Assembly (NCBI RefSeq): GCF_003008695.1
Contig: NZ_PXZT01000004.1
Coordinates: forward strand, 124,001 to 188,000
Length of the DNA: 64,000 nucleotides
Source: Trichococcus alkaliphilus
GTDB taxonomy: Bacteria > Bacillota > Bacilli > Lactobacillales > Aerococcaceae
Direction: 5' to 3'
A program made the position numbers and the translations under genes. The notes below the pieces were generated by a model. The model was not told the DNA's origin. It did not search any database and was given only the letters and a program-made list of their open reading frames with translations. This document shows positions 33,494 through 41,940 of the stretch, one piece after another. How positions within the stretch are numbered: the first letter of the stretch is position 1; the number at the start of each line of letters is the position of its first letter.

Positions 33494-34972
33494 CTATTTT
33501 TTTTGCTGTTTGCCCTCGTGGCTAGCGATGAAGGCTCTTGCCCGGCTGATGAATTCTTTTAGCACTTTGATCCGGGCATATTCTTTTTGGTTCCCTTCGA
33601 CAATGATCCACGGAGCATCTTTCGTGTCCGTCCTGGCCACCATTTCGTTCATGGCTTCTTCGTATTGCTCGAATTTTTCATGGTTTCGCCAATCTTCGTC
33701 GGTCAGTTTGTGATTCTTCTCTGGATCATTTTCCCGGTCTTTGAAGCGTCTTTTTTGCTCTTCCTTGTCTATCACAATCAGGAATTTAAGGATCAACAAG
33801 CCATCGTCGACCAAATTATGTTCCATTTCATTGATTTCTTCGTACGCTGCGGCCCACCGGTGCTCTGGCGTGAAGCCTTCTACACGTTCCACCAGCACGC
33901 GCCCGTACCAGCTTCTGTCATAGATGGTCATTTTTCCTTTGATCGGGAAAGTTTGATAGAAGCGCCAAAGATAGTTATAGCGACTTTCGTTTTCGGTGGG
34001 CGCGGCTGTCGTGGCGACGTCATAACTGCGGGGATCGATCAACCTAGTCAAACGGCTGATTGCACCTCCCTTTCCTGCTGCATCCGTACCTTCAAACACA
34101 AGGATGCAAGGAATCTTTTTCAGCCACATTTCATAGACCAATTCGCCCGCTTCTTCCTGTAGTTTCTCCAGTTGCGCTTCGTATTCTTCTTCTGTTATGG
34201 CCGCTTTCAAATTGATATGATCCAGTGGCTTTTCCTTCAGGCCAGGACGAATCGGCACACCGGGTTCTTTTTCAGCTTGTTCCAGGTGGGTCTTCAAAGT
34301 GCTGCTCACGATGCTTATCGCTTCCCGGGAAGCGGCTTTCAGATCCTCTGTGGAAATCACGTGCCATGGCGACTCCTCGAAATTTGTCGCTTCCATTATT
34401 TTGTCGAAGTGATTCAAATATTTAGTGTATTTTTTGAGTTGTTTTTCGTCATCTTTCGTGATCAAGAATTTTCTGTACGGATCTTCTTTCAATTTCTCAA
34501 TCCGTTTTTCCATCGTTTTTTCCGAGTGATGCAGAAATAATTTCAGGACGATTGTGTTGTCGGCAACCAGCATGCGCTCCAGAAAACTGATGTAGCCAAG
34601 GTGATGTTCCAGGCGTTCATCCTTCACTTTCAAATCGTTCATGAGCTCAGAATAGAAACTGCGATCAAAAAAAGCAATCCGGCCTTTTCCGGGCAAATCC
34701 CTCGCAAAGCGCCATAAAAACGGATGATCTGCATTATCGTCCATTGCATCATCGAAGACGCTTACTTCGAAATAACGCGGGTCCAATTCCCTAGTCAGTT
34801 CTTTCAATATATACCCTTTACCTGATGATTCCCAGCCATCGACGATGATTAGCATGGAAGAGTCGCTGTTTACCAGTTTTCTTTGCAAAGCGGCCAATCC
34901 GTTGCCAAGTTCGGATCTTTTTGTGCCGGATAATGTCGTGTCCTTTTTGTCAAAATCGAAATCTGTTAACAT
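33494..34972 (-). CDS. Two-domain polyphosphate kinase 2 (polyphosphate:AMP phosphotransferase type)
   Basis: A 492-residue protein from ATG 34972 (AAAAGGTGG upstream). Two PPK2 domains lie in tandem: the first has GWESSGKG with FFDRSFYSELM (residues about 47-110); the second has GTDAAGKGGAISRLTRLIDPRSYDV and YDRSWYGRVLVERVEG (residues about 295-380). Tandem PPK2 proteins make up class II, which uses polyphosphate to phosphorylate AMP to ADP. The first domain deviates from the usual Walker motif and may be structural. Cytoplasmic, probably in nucleotide balancing. Upstream of coaBC. Confidence 0.92.
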   Translation of the reverse strand: MLTDFDFDKKDTTLSGTKRSELGNGLAALQRKLVNSDSSMLIIVDGWESSGKGYILKELTRELDPRYFEVSVFDDAMDDNADHPFLWRFARDLPGKGRIAFFDRSFYSELMNDLKVKDERLEHHLGYISFLERMLVADNTIVLKLFLHHSEKTMEKRIEKLKEDPYRKFLITKDDEKQLKKYTKYLNHFDKIMEATNFEESPWHVISTEDLKAASREAISIVSSTLKTHLEQAEKEPGVPIRPGLKEKPLDHINLKAAITEEEYEAQLEKLQEEAGELVYEMWLKKIPCILVFEGTDAAGKGGAISRLTRLIDPRSYDVATTAAPTENESRYNYLWRFYQTFPIKGKMTIYDRSWYGRVLVERVEGFTPEHRWAAAYEEINEMEHNLVDDGLLILKFLIVIDKEEQKRRFKDRENDPEKNHKLTDEDWRNHEKFEQYEEAMNEMVARTDTKDAPWIIVEGNQKEYARIKVLKEFISRARAFIASHEGKQQKK

Positions 34973-35074
34973 ATGCTACGCCACCTTTTCTGCTTTTTAC
35001 TATTTTATCATAAAACAGATTGAAACAAAGTGATACGGATTAGCTGTTAATTGAAGCAACCGATTTGGAGGTAG

Positions 35075-35491
35075 TTACTCCGCGTAAGGGACAACTTCCA
35101 ATGTGATGTGATTGTAGTCGCCGATAATTTTTGAAACAGGACAGCGTTTGTGGGCGGATTGCGCAAGTTTCTCGACGGCTTCCATCTCCATGCCTTCGAC
35201 CGAAATAAAGGCCTTTAAATCGAAATAAAATCCTTTTCCGTCTTCTTCCCTGCAGAAATCGACATGCACTTCCGCTTTGCTTCGTGCCTCAGCTCCCCTT
35301 GCCTTAAGCAAAGCCTCAATTGTAGCATTCAAGCAAGTCGCCCATGACAAGCCAAATAACTGTTCCGGATTGAAGCCGGCTAAATCCTTCAGTGGGTCTG
35401 AAGTTTGCAAGGATTCCCCATCCGAAACAGATACGGTCCCATTCAATCCCTCATCATTGATGACTTCTGTGTGGTATAACGATTTACTCAT
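35075..35491 (-). CDS. OsmC/Ohr family organic hydroperoxide resistance protein
   Basis: Start ATG 35491 (GGGG box), 138 residues. The two reactive cysteines are present: SWATCLNATIEALL and HKRCPVSKII. The overall pattern LAGFNPEQLFGLSWATCL is that of Ohr/OsmC thiol peroxidases that reduce organic hydroperoxides with lipoyl or dithiol partners. It is a likely partner of the adjacent glutaredoxin-like gene in redox defence, although a terminator separates them. No OhrR binding site was recognised. Confidence 0.92.
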   Translation of the reverse strand: MSKSLYHTEVINDEGLNGTVSVSDGESLQTSDPLKDLAGFNPEQLFGLSWATCLNATIEALLKARGAEARSKAEVHVDFCREEDGKGFYFDLKAFISVEGMEMEAVEKLAQSAHKRCPVSKIIGDYNHITLEVVPYAE

Positions 35492-35566
35492 TTTAAATAG
35501 CCCCTTTCCAGTCATGAAATTTGTTGCTGCTTTCATCTATCTTAACATGATTCACCGCATTTGGCT

Positions 35567-35613
35567 GAAAAAAAACAGCACCGGATATCCCCCAATGGGA
35601 AATCTGGTGCTGT
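35567..35613 (-). terminator. Rho-independent terminator after the nrdH-like gene
   Basis: Stem 35575-35586 with 35602-35613 (ACAGCACC core) and eight A on the plus strand, T-rich on the minus. Confidence 0.9.
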
Positions 35614-35627
35614 CGGATGTTGCGCGA

Positions 35628-35867
35628 TTACGCCGTGATCAACTGTTCAAGCAAATCAGGTCTGAAACCGAAAAACGGCTCCACGCCATCAAAAACGACT
35701 ACAGGCAAAGATTGGAAACCCAACTCTTTGACTTCGGCCAAGGCCGCTTCGGATTCCTGGATGTCTTTGATCTCATAACGGATGCTGTTATCATCCAAAA
35801 ATTTCTTTGTGAAATTGCACTGCATGCAATTCGGTTTCGTATATACTGTGACGTTCTTGTTCGACAT
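35628..35867 (-). CDS. nrdH: Glutaredoxin-like NrdH-redoxin
   Basis: Start ATG 35867, GGAGGG 7 nt upstream, 79 residues. VTVYTKPNCMQCNFTKKFLDDNSIRY is the NrdH pattern with active site C-M-Q-C, and SLPVVVFDGVEPFFGFRPD carries the cis-Pro and FxGFRPD helix start. NrdH accepts electrons from thioredoxin reductase and feeds class Ib ribonucleotide reductase (nrdEF); those genes are not in this window. A promoter precedes it. Confidence 0.9.
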   Translation of the reverse strand: MSNKNVTVYTKPNCMQCNFTKKFLDDNSIRYEIKDIQESEAALAEVKELGFQSLPVVVFDGVEPFFGFRPDLLEQLITA

Positions 35868-35928
35868 AATGGTTCCCTCCATTGATTATCCGATAAAAAA
35901 TTTCTTTTCGAATAAAGCTTATGGATAC

Positions 35929-35957
35929 ATCATACAGTATTATTGATTAAAAAACAA
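35929..35957 (-). promoter_or_regulatory. Predicted promoter of the nrdH-like gene
   Basis: On the minus strand TTGTTT (35957-35952), 17-nt spacer, TATGAT (35934-35929). Confidence 0.45.
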
Positions 35958-35988
35958 ACCATATCTAGTGGTTTGCAACAAAAATGAA

Positions 35989-36642
35989 TCAATCCAGATC
36001 GATGGAAAGTTCCTGCGCAGCGGCCGAAAATCTGATTTTTTCATAGACGAAATTCATGCTCGGCGGGAAGAAAAGCATGCTGATGATGGTCCCTTCGCGC
36101 ACAGTGATGGCCGTGTCGGTAGAAAATGCGATCAGCAATGCGGCTGCGATCAACAGCACGTCGACCATTTGGCGCACTTTCCCAAAGTTGAAGCCAAAAC
36201 GGTTACTGAAGGCCATACAAGCGCCCTCCAAAGGCATATTGATGTAATTCAAAGCCATCATCGATCCGACCCCGATTGCGGCTATAATGCCCCCTAAAAT
36301 GACCATCGCGATCTTCACCCAGTACTGGTCGATCGCCAAACCGGAAAATACCGTATAAAGCATCAGGTTCATCACTTGTCCAAGGATCAATGTGACAGGA
36401 ATTTGAAATAATTGTCTGAGCGAGAAATCTTTTTTCATTAATAGCCATTGGATCGCTACACAAGTGATATTCAGTATGATTGCCAACGTTCCGATTTTGA
36501 TGCCGGAAAGTTGGTTGATGCTCATGTTAAGGGCTTCGTAGGCACCCACGCCGACGTTGGCTTTTACTGTTATGCTAGCTCCGATAGCAGTTATGATGAC
36601 CGCCACGATGACCAGTAACATGTTCTTTAAATGTTTCGTCAT
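35989..36642 (-). CDS. YczE/YitT-family membrane protein
   Basis: A 217-residue protein with about five or six helices: MLLVIVAVIITAIGASITVKANVGVGAYEALNMSIN, then GTLAIILNITCVAIQWLLMKK, and NYINMPLEGACMAFSNRFG. The motif GVGAYEALNMSI is characteristic of the YczE/YyaS/YitT (COG2364) group. Function unknown. ATG 36642 follows AGGTGA. It is placed after pyrC on the same strand but has its own promoter and probably a weak terminator (AAACCA/TGGTTT at 35956-35974). Confidence 0.85.
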   Translation of the reverse strand: MTKHLKNMLLVIVAVIITAIGASITVKANVGVGAYEALNMSINQLSGIKIGTLAIILNITCVAIQWLLMKKDFSLRQLFQIPVTLILGQVMNLMLYTVFSGLAIDQYWVKIAMVILGGIIAAIGVGSMMALNYINMPLEGACMAFSNRFGFNFGKVRQMVDVLLIAAALLIAFSTDTAITVREGTIISMLFFPPSMNFVYEKIRFSAAAQELSIDLD

Positions 36643-36676
36643 TTTTTCACCTATCCATTCATTATTCTGCTAAGTC

Positions 36677-36705
36677 ATTATAAAGAAATAAGCAACGAAT
36701 TGCAA
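36677..36705 (-). promoter_or_regulatory. Predicted promoter of the yczE-like gene and palindrome after pyrC
   Basis: On the minus strand TTGCAA (36705-36700), 17-nt spacer, TATAAT (36682-36677). The -35 sits inside a perfect 22-bp palindrome (36692-36713, GCAACGAATT and its complement) just past the pyrC stop, which may act as a weak terminator. Confidence 0.5.
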
Positions 36706-36731
36706 TTCGTTGCCTACTTCGGATCTTCTAT

Positions 36732-38009
36732 TTATTTTGAGTAGACGACCTTGCCGTCCACTAGTGTATAAAGCGTTTCGCCTTTGACTTTCCAGCCGGT
36801 GAACGGCGTATTTGTCGCTTTCGAAAGGAAGTCTTCGCTGCGGATTTCGTATTCGTTGGCCAAGTCGAAGATGGCGATATCCGCTTGGGAACCGATATCC
36901 AGTGTTCCGGATTCCATACCGAACAATGTTGCTGGCTTGACTGTCATCCAATCAACCAGTTGTTTCAAGGTGAAGACGCCGCCCAAAACGAAGTTGGAAT
37001 ACATCAGTTGGAAAGCTGTCTCGATGCCGACGATGCCGAATGGAGCACCGACCATGCCGCCTTGCTTTTCTTCTTCGCCGTGCGGTGCATGATCGGTTGC
37101 GATGCAGTCGATTGTGCCATCCAACAAACCTTCGATCAAGGCTGCACGGTCCTCAGCGCCGCGCAATGGCGGATTCATTTTGTAGATGGCAGTATCCGTT
37201 GGAATGGAACCATCTATCAGGATCAAATGATGCGGAGCTACTTCGGCAGTGACATGGATCCCTGCACGTTTGGCATCACGGATGACGCGTACGCTTTCTT
37301 TCGTGGAAACATGGCAGACATGGTAATGACAGCCTGTCGCTTCCGCCAAAAGAACGTCGCGCGCGATTTGGGTCGATTCCGTAACACTCAAGATGCCGGG
37401 AAGATCCAATTCGTCGGAACGGGTGCCCTTATGCATCACGCCTCCGAACAAAAGCGAGTCGTCTTCTGTATGCGCAACAAGCGCGACGTTATTCTTTGCG
37501 GCTTCCTTCATTGCCAAATACATCGTTCCGGCTGTTTGGACACCGACACCGTCGTTGGTGAAGGCGAAAGCGCCGGCTTCCAATAATTGCTTCTGATCGG
37601 TCAGCACGTCACTGCGCAAGTTCTCGGTGATGGGCGCGTACTGTTTGACTTTGATGATGGCTGTGTCTTTGATCAGCTGTTGGATCCCAGAGAATTTTTC
37701 GGCTGTGTCCGGAACTGGATTCAGGTTCGGCATTGCACAGACTGTCGTGAAGCCTCCGCGAGCGGCTGCCTGTGTTCCCGTTTCAATCGTCTCTTTATAA
37801 GTGAAACCTGGTTCACGCAAATGCACGTGCACGTCGATCAATCCGGGAGTTACCAGACCGCCCTTGGCATCGATGACTGTGGCATCCTCAGCCGTTCCTT
37901 GCAGATCCTGGCCGATCGCGGCAATTTTATCGTCTTTCACATATATCTCTACAGGAATAAGTTCCTCTTTTTGACCCAACATTTTCGCATTTTTTATCCA
38001 AACTGACAT
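36732..38009 (-). CDS. pyrC: Dihydroorotase
   Basis: A 425-residue class I dihydroorotase with the zinc motif DVHVHLREPG, the conserved PNLNPVPDT and IATDHAPHG. It closes carbamoyl aspartate to dihydroorotate in pyrimidine synthesis. ATG 38009 follows GGAGGG. It is the second gene of the pyrBC operon, 29 nt after pyrB, and is under the same two PyrR attenuators. Confidence 0.97.
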   Translation of the reverse strand: MSVWIKNAKMLGQKEELIPVEIYVKDDKIAAIGQDLQGTAEDATVIDAKGGLVTPGLIDVHVHLREPGFTYKETIETGTQAAARGGFTTVCAMPNLNPVPDTAEKFSGIQQLIKDTAIIKVKQYAPITENLRSDVLTDQKQLLEAGAFAFTNDGVGVQTAGTMYLAMKEAAKNNVALVAHTEDDSLLFGGVMHKGTRSDELDLPGILSVTESTQIARDVLLAEATGCHYHVCHVSTKESVRVIRDAKRAGIHVTAEVAPHHLILIDGSIPTDTAIYKMNPPLRGAEDRAALIEGLLDGTIDCIATDHAPHGEEEKQGGMVGAPFGIVGIETAFQLMYSNFVLGGVFTLKQLVDWMTVKPATLFGMESGTLDIGSQADIAIFDLANEYEIRSEDFLSKATNTPFTGWKVKGETLYTLVDGKVVYSK

Positions 38010-38038
38010 GTTATCCCTCCACTGGTGAATTGTAATGG

Positions 38039-38980
38039 TTATACGTTTGTTGTTCTACCGTGCACGATGGCTTCCAATATGGCCATTCTCGCAAAGACGC
38101 CATTCCTCATCTGCGTCACTATCCGCGAACGGCGGCATTCCACTAGGCTGTCCGCTAATTCCACGTCGCGGTTGACAGGAGCGGGATGCATGATGATGGC
38201 TGTTTCTTTCATGCGTGCTTCGCGTGCGACTGTCAATCCGAATTGGTCGAGATACTCTGCTTTAGTATAGCGCATTGCTTTTCCGCCATGACGTTCCGTC
38301 TGGACGCGGAGCAGCATCATGACATCGACTTCTCCGATGATGTCATCAATGTCCATGTGAGTGCCGTATTGGTCGAAAGTAGGATCATACCATTCTTCAG
38401 GACCCGTGAAATAGACGGTCGCTCCAAGTCTTTGCAGCATCTGCATGTTTGTTTTGGCGACGCGCGAGTGGGATAAGTCGCCGCAAATGGCCACCTTCAC
38501 TCCGCTGAATGTATGGAACTCTTCATAGATCGTCAACAGGTCAAGCAAGCACTGGCTCGGATGCTGACCGGCGCCGTCTCCGCCGTTCACGATGGACGCG
38601 GTAACGCCCGGGCTTTCAATCAACTCTTTGTAGTAGGCTTCTGCGCTGTGGCGGATAACGACCACATCCACGCCGATAGCCGACAAGGTCAGGACCGTGT
38701 CATACAGTGTTTCGCCTTTGCTGACGCTGCTTGTCGAAGTGTCGAAGTTGATGACTTGCATCCCCAGTTTGTGTTCCGCCATTTCGAAACTTTTGTGTGT
38801 GCGTGTGCTGTTCTCGAAAAACAAGTTCGAAGCGTAGGTTCCCGCAGTCAAATTCCTGTCAGGTTGGGCGCCGTTTTTGAATTCGGATGCACGCAGGATC
38901 AGGGACATGATTTCCAGATTCGTGAGTTCCTCGACACTTACAAAGTTTTTTAATGCGATCTGATTTGTTGTCTGCATCAT
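38039..38980 (-). CDS. pyrB: Aspartate carbamoyltransferase catalytic chain
   Basis: Start ATG 38980 (GGAGGG upstream; the extension to TTG 38995 covers that site). The 313-residue protein has [18 protein letters not shown], the carbamoyl-phosphate site (STRT), [19 protein letters not shown] and [11 protein letters not shown]. It condenses carbamoyl phosphate and aspartate. No PyrI regulatory chain gene is present, as usual in Firmicutes; control is by PyrR attenuation in the leader. Confidence 0.97.
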   Translation of the reverse strand: MMQTTNQIALKNFVSVEELTNLEIMSLILRASEFKNGAQPDRNLTAGTYASNLFFENSTRTHKSFEMAEHKLGMQVINFDTSTSSVSKGETLYDTVLTLSAIGVDVVVIRHSAEAYYKELIESPGVTASIVNGGDGAGQHPSQCLLDLLTIYEEFHTFSGVKVAICGDLSHSRVAKTNMQMLQRLGATVYFTGPEEWYDPTFDQYGTHMDIDDIIGEVDVMMLLRVQTERHGGKAMRYTKAEYLDQFGLTVAREARMKETAIIMHPAPVNRDVELADSLVECRRSRIVTQMRNGVFARMAILEAIVHGRTTNV

Positions 38981-39017
38981 TTTAAAGCCCTCCAATTAGT
39001 TTTTTTGTGAATGGAGG

Positions 39018-39056
39018 CAAAAAGAACCCGAAGAATTTGTAAGCTCTTCAGGTTCT
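39018..39056 (-). terminator. PyrR-dependent terminator 2 in the pyrB leader
   Basis: Stem 39023-39034 with 39045-39056 (AGAACC...) and T-rich minus strand just before pyrB's ribosome site. Confidence 0.7.
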
Positions 39057-39107
39057 AGGCCAGCCGCTCCTGGATTTGGATACAGAGCGGCCATCTAGTG
39101 ACCTTGC

Positions 39108-39121
39108 GGGCCTCACAGGAC
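39108..39121 (-). promoter_or_regulatory. PyrR-binding loop 2 in the pyrB leader
   Basis: On the minus strand GTCCTGTGAGGCC matches the conserved UCCNGNGAGG core of PyrR anti-antiterminator loops. It lies between terminator 1 and terminator 2. Confidence 0.65.
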
Positions 39122-39173
39122 CCCCTTAAAGTCTCACATTCGCTATTAAATTGTGCGATAGGATAAATCTCCA

Positions 39174-39206
39174 GAAAAAAAGCCCATGGTCAAAGAGACA
39201 ATGGGC
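39174..39206 (-). terminator. PyrR-dependent terminator 1 in the pyrB leader
   Basis: Stem GCCCAT/ATGGGC (39182-39187, 39201-39206) with inner pairing and eight A on the plus strand. Confidence 0.7.
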
Positions 39207-39251
39207 ATAAAGTCATGATGAAGGCGCAGTACGCCTGATATGCTCCTTAGT

Positions 39252-39265
39252 AGTCTCTCTGGACT
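39252..39265 (-). promoter_or_regulatory. PyrR-binding loop 1 in the pyrB leader
   Basis: The minus strand reads AGTCCAGAGAGACT, the classic PyrR-binding RNA loop, just after the promoter. Confidence 0.85.
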
Positions 39266-39296
39266 CTCGTTAAAGGAAATTCATTCTGTTGCTAAA

Positions 39297-39325
39297 ATAA
39301 TAACGCGCACAGGCGCTTTTGTCAA
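39297..39325 (-). promoter_or_regulatory. Sigma-A promoter of the pyrBC operon
   Basis: Perfect TTGACA (39325-39320), 17-nt spacer and TATTAT (39302-39297) on the minus strand. The leader of about 300 nt holds two tandem PyrR attenuators. Confidence 0.8.
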
Positions 39326-39377
39326 TGCTGGCCAGGCGGATGCTGTGTTTTTTCTCGATCAAACATGAAACAGCCCC

Positions 39378-40232
39378 TTAGCCGATGCGCACCGGCTTGG
39401 AACGGTCATCATGTCCGATGAAGGCCGTTTCCCATACCCGGAACCCGTACCGCGAAGCGTAGTTGCGGCATACAGCCAGAAAAGAAGCCGTTTTTCCGTC
39501 CAAAGCCAGTTGGGTGAATTGCCCGATGAGCAGACCATCGATTTTTTCGAACGCGCCCAACTGTTCAAGTTGCGCCAACCCGCTGCACATCGCTTCGTAT
39601 CTGCCGCCTGCCGATTCAAGGACCAGCACTTTGTTTTCCAATTCCGGCCAATAAGGGGTCCCTGCCAGCTTCAGGAAGCAACGCAGATTCCCGCCTGCAA
39701 AAACTGCCGAAGATTGCTGATAGGCACTGTTTCTGCCTATTTCAAACGTTTCAGTCCAGTCTGCATCGATTTGGCTGACCAAATCACGAAGGGCTTGTGT
39801 TTGGAATGCTTCCTCCCGGCTTACTAGCACTTTGGGATTATAGAGGATATTCTGGATGCCGGTTTTGGCTTGGATGGCATTCACGATCACGGAATTATCG
39901 CTGTAGCCGAAATAAGGCTTGGGATTCCTTTTGATGACCCCGAAATCGAGATAAGGCAATATCTCGTTGGCCAAATCCCCGCCGGAGAGGTCAAATATCG
40001 CTTTTACGCTCGCATCGGAATAAAGGGACAATAAAGCCCCTGCACGGGATGCAGGGGCCTCGGTTTGCTGTGTCTCTTTATCCAGGAAAAGGACGTCACT
40101 CATTACCGTCTCAATGCCAAAATCATGCTTGAGTTTCCGGCTGAGCGACGAAAAGATTTCCTGCGAGCGATCATTATTCGTTAATCCGTTCGAACAGCTG
40201 ATGAAGCCGATCGTATCTCCCGGATTCCACAT
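39378..40232 (-). CDS. S66 family muramyl L,D-carboxypeptidase-like protein
   Basis: Start ATG 40232 is the better of two (AAAGG upstream; GTG 40241 is too close), 284 residues. Family motifs: FGYSDNSVI holds the Ser nucleophile, VLESAGGRYE the Glu and FIGHDDRS the His. S66 peptidases cut the terminal D-Ala of muramyl tetrapeptides (LdcA) or act on related substrates such as microcin C7 (MccF). It ends the ABC operon (20-nt gap after the ATPase), so it may process the imported or exported molecule. Confidence 0.88.
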   Translation of the reverse strand: MWNPGDTIGFISCSNGLTNNDRSQEIFSSLSRKLKHDFGIETVMSDVLFLDKETQQTEAPASRAGALLSLYSDASVKAIFDLSGGDLANEILPYLDFGVIKRNPKPYFGYSDNSVIVNAIQAKTGIQNILYNPKVLVSREEAFQTQALRDLVSQIDADWTETFEIGRNSAYQQSSAVFAGGNLRCFLKLAGTPYWPELENKVLVLESAGGRYEAMCSGLAQLEQLGAFEKIDGLLIGQFTQLALDGKTASFLAVCRNYASRYGFRVWETAFIGHDDRSKPVRIG

Positions 40233-40251
40233 AAAGATCACTACCTTTCTG

Positions 40252-41046
40252 TCAGACTAAGATGTCTTGGATGGATAATTCCTGAAGTTCAGCAAATACT
40301 TTTTCGGGAGTCAATGTTTTCTTCGTTTCAGCGTCATAATCATTCATGATTTGACCATGATGCAGCACTAGCATGCGGTTACCGTACTGGATCGCGTCCT
40401 GCAGATTGTGGGTGATCATGATGCTGGTGAGGTTATTGTCGAGTACTTGTTGATTCGTCAATTCCAGAACCAATTTAGCTGTTTTCGGATCCAACGCTGC
40501 CGTATGTTCATCCAGCAGCAGGATGTCCGGTCTTTTCATCGTTGCCATCAGTAAAGCGATAGCTTGTCTCTGACCGCCAGACAACAGCCCGATATCAGAG
40601 CCCATCCGGTTCTCCAGGCCTAAGCCCAATTTTTTAAGTTCCTCTTTGAAGAATGCTTTTTCTTCATGCGAAGTACCGAATCGCAGCGTCCGTTTTTGGC
40701 CTCTGCGGTATGCCAGAGATAAGTTTTCCTGCACAGTCATCCGTGGAGCGGTACCCATTTTTGGATCCTGGAAGACCCGGCTGATGTAAGGCGCACGCTT
40801 ATCCTCTTTCAGGAACGTGACATTTTGTCCGTTTACGATGATGTCGCCTGTGTCAGGCAGGAAGTTTCCGGAAATGGCATTCAACAAGGTTGATTTGCCG
40901 GCTCCGTTCCCTCCGACCAAAGTGATGAAATCGCCTTGTCTGACCGTCAGATTGACGTTCTGCAGTGCGTTGACCTGATTGGGTGAACCAGGGTAGAACG
41001 TTTTGGAGACATGTGACATCGTCAAAATCGCTTCCTGATTAGTCAT
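40252..41046 (-). CDS. ABC transporter ATP-binding protein
   Basis: A 264-residue ABC ATPase: Walker A GGNGAGKST, LSGGQRQAIALLMATMK signature, Walker B ILLLDEHTAALD and H-loop MITHNL. The ATG at 41046 overlaps the permease stop by 8 nt. The operon is in the order substrate-binding lipoprotein, permease, ATPase, S66 peptidase. It powers transport by that system. Confidence 0.95.
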   Translation of the reverse strand: MTNQEAILTMSHVSKTFYPGSPNQVNALQNVNLTVRQGDFITLVGGNGAGKSTLLNAISGNFLPDTGDIIVNGQNVTFLKEDKRAPYISRVFQDPKMGTAPRMTVQENLSLAYRRGQKRTLRFGTSHEEKAFFKEELKKLGLGLENRMGSDIGLLSGGQRQAIALLMATMKRPDILLLDEHTAALDPKTAKLVLELTNQQVLDNNLTSIMITHNLQDAIQYGNRMLVLHHGQIMNDYDAETKKTLTPEKVFAELQELSIQDILV

Positions 41047-41935
41047 TTCGCTTCACCTTCTTTCGCAATGAGTACATATAATAAGTTTCCTTGATTTTCG
41101 GCAACGCCAAGAAGAAGGTCAACAATACAGCTGAAATCAACTTGAAGTCATTCGGGTTCATGCCGGCTTCCAATACCATGACCATGATCAAGCGGTACAG
41201 GACCGAACCGAGCATCAGGCAAACCAAACGCATTTTGAAAGAGACGTTCGTGAACAATACTTCTCCGATGATGATTGAAGCAAGACCGATGACGATCGTT
41301 CCGATACCCATGCTGATGTCGGCGTAGCCATTGTCCTGGGCGATGATGGATCCCGCCAAAGCGACGATCCCGTTCGAAATCATCAGGCCGACGATTTTCA
41401 TCGTGTTCGTGGAAATACCCAATGAGCGGGCCATTGCTTCGTTGTCACCCGTTGCGATGACAGCTTGACCGAATTCCGTTTTGAAAAAGATGACGTAGAG
41501 CCCGATGATCAGGACGACTACCAACAAGCCCAAGGTAATGGTGTCGAAATGTCTGGGAAGATTCATATTTTCGAAAACCGTGAAAATCGTATTTTTGCCC
41601 AACAGACTGATATTTGCTCTTCCCATCACGCGCAGGTTGATCGAATAGAGGCCGGTCATCGTCAGAATACCTGCCAAAAGGCTGGGAATCTGCAATTTTG
41701 TGATCAAAAAGCCAGTGATCAGTCCGGCTGAGCTGCCGGCAATGATGGCAAATATAATAGCGATATAAGGATTTGCTCCTAATGTGATGGCTTGAACAGC
41801 CACAGCCGCACCGAGGGGAAACGCACCCTCGGTTGTCATGTCGGCCAAATCCAAAATGCGGAAACTTACAAATAAACCCAGTGCCAGAATACTCCAAAGC
41901 AACCCTTGGGAGACGGCGGAAATAATCATGTTCAT
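41039..41935 (-). CDS. ABC transporter permease
   Basis: A 298-residue membrane protein with eight or nine helices, of the LivH/RbsC-like BPD_transp_2 type (MIISAVSQGLLWSILALGLFVSFRILDLADMTTEG; ATGDNEAMARSLGISTNTMK, the cytoplasmic loop that docks the ATPase). Among substrate-binding-dependent systems this pairs with PF04392-type lipoproteins, such as TrpXYZ of streptococci. Overlaps the ATPase gene. Confidence 0.92.
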   Translation of the reverse strand: MNMIISAVSQGLLWSILALGLFVSFRILDLADMTTEGAFPLGAAVAVQAITLGANPYIAIIFAIIAGSSAGLITGFLITKLQIPSLLAGILTMTGLYSINLRVMGRANISLLGKNTIFTVFENMNLPRHFDTITLGLLVVVLIIGLYVIFFKTEFGQAVIATGDNEAMARSLGISTNTMKIVGLMISNGIVALAGSIIAQDNGYADISMGIGTIVIGLASIIIGEVLFTNVSFKMRLVCLMLGSVLYRLIMVMVLEAGMNPNDFKLISAVLLTFFLALPKIKETYYMYSLRKKVKRND

Positions 41936-41940
41936 TAAAT

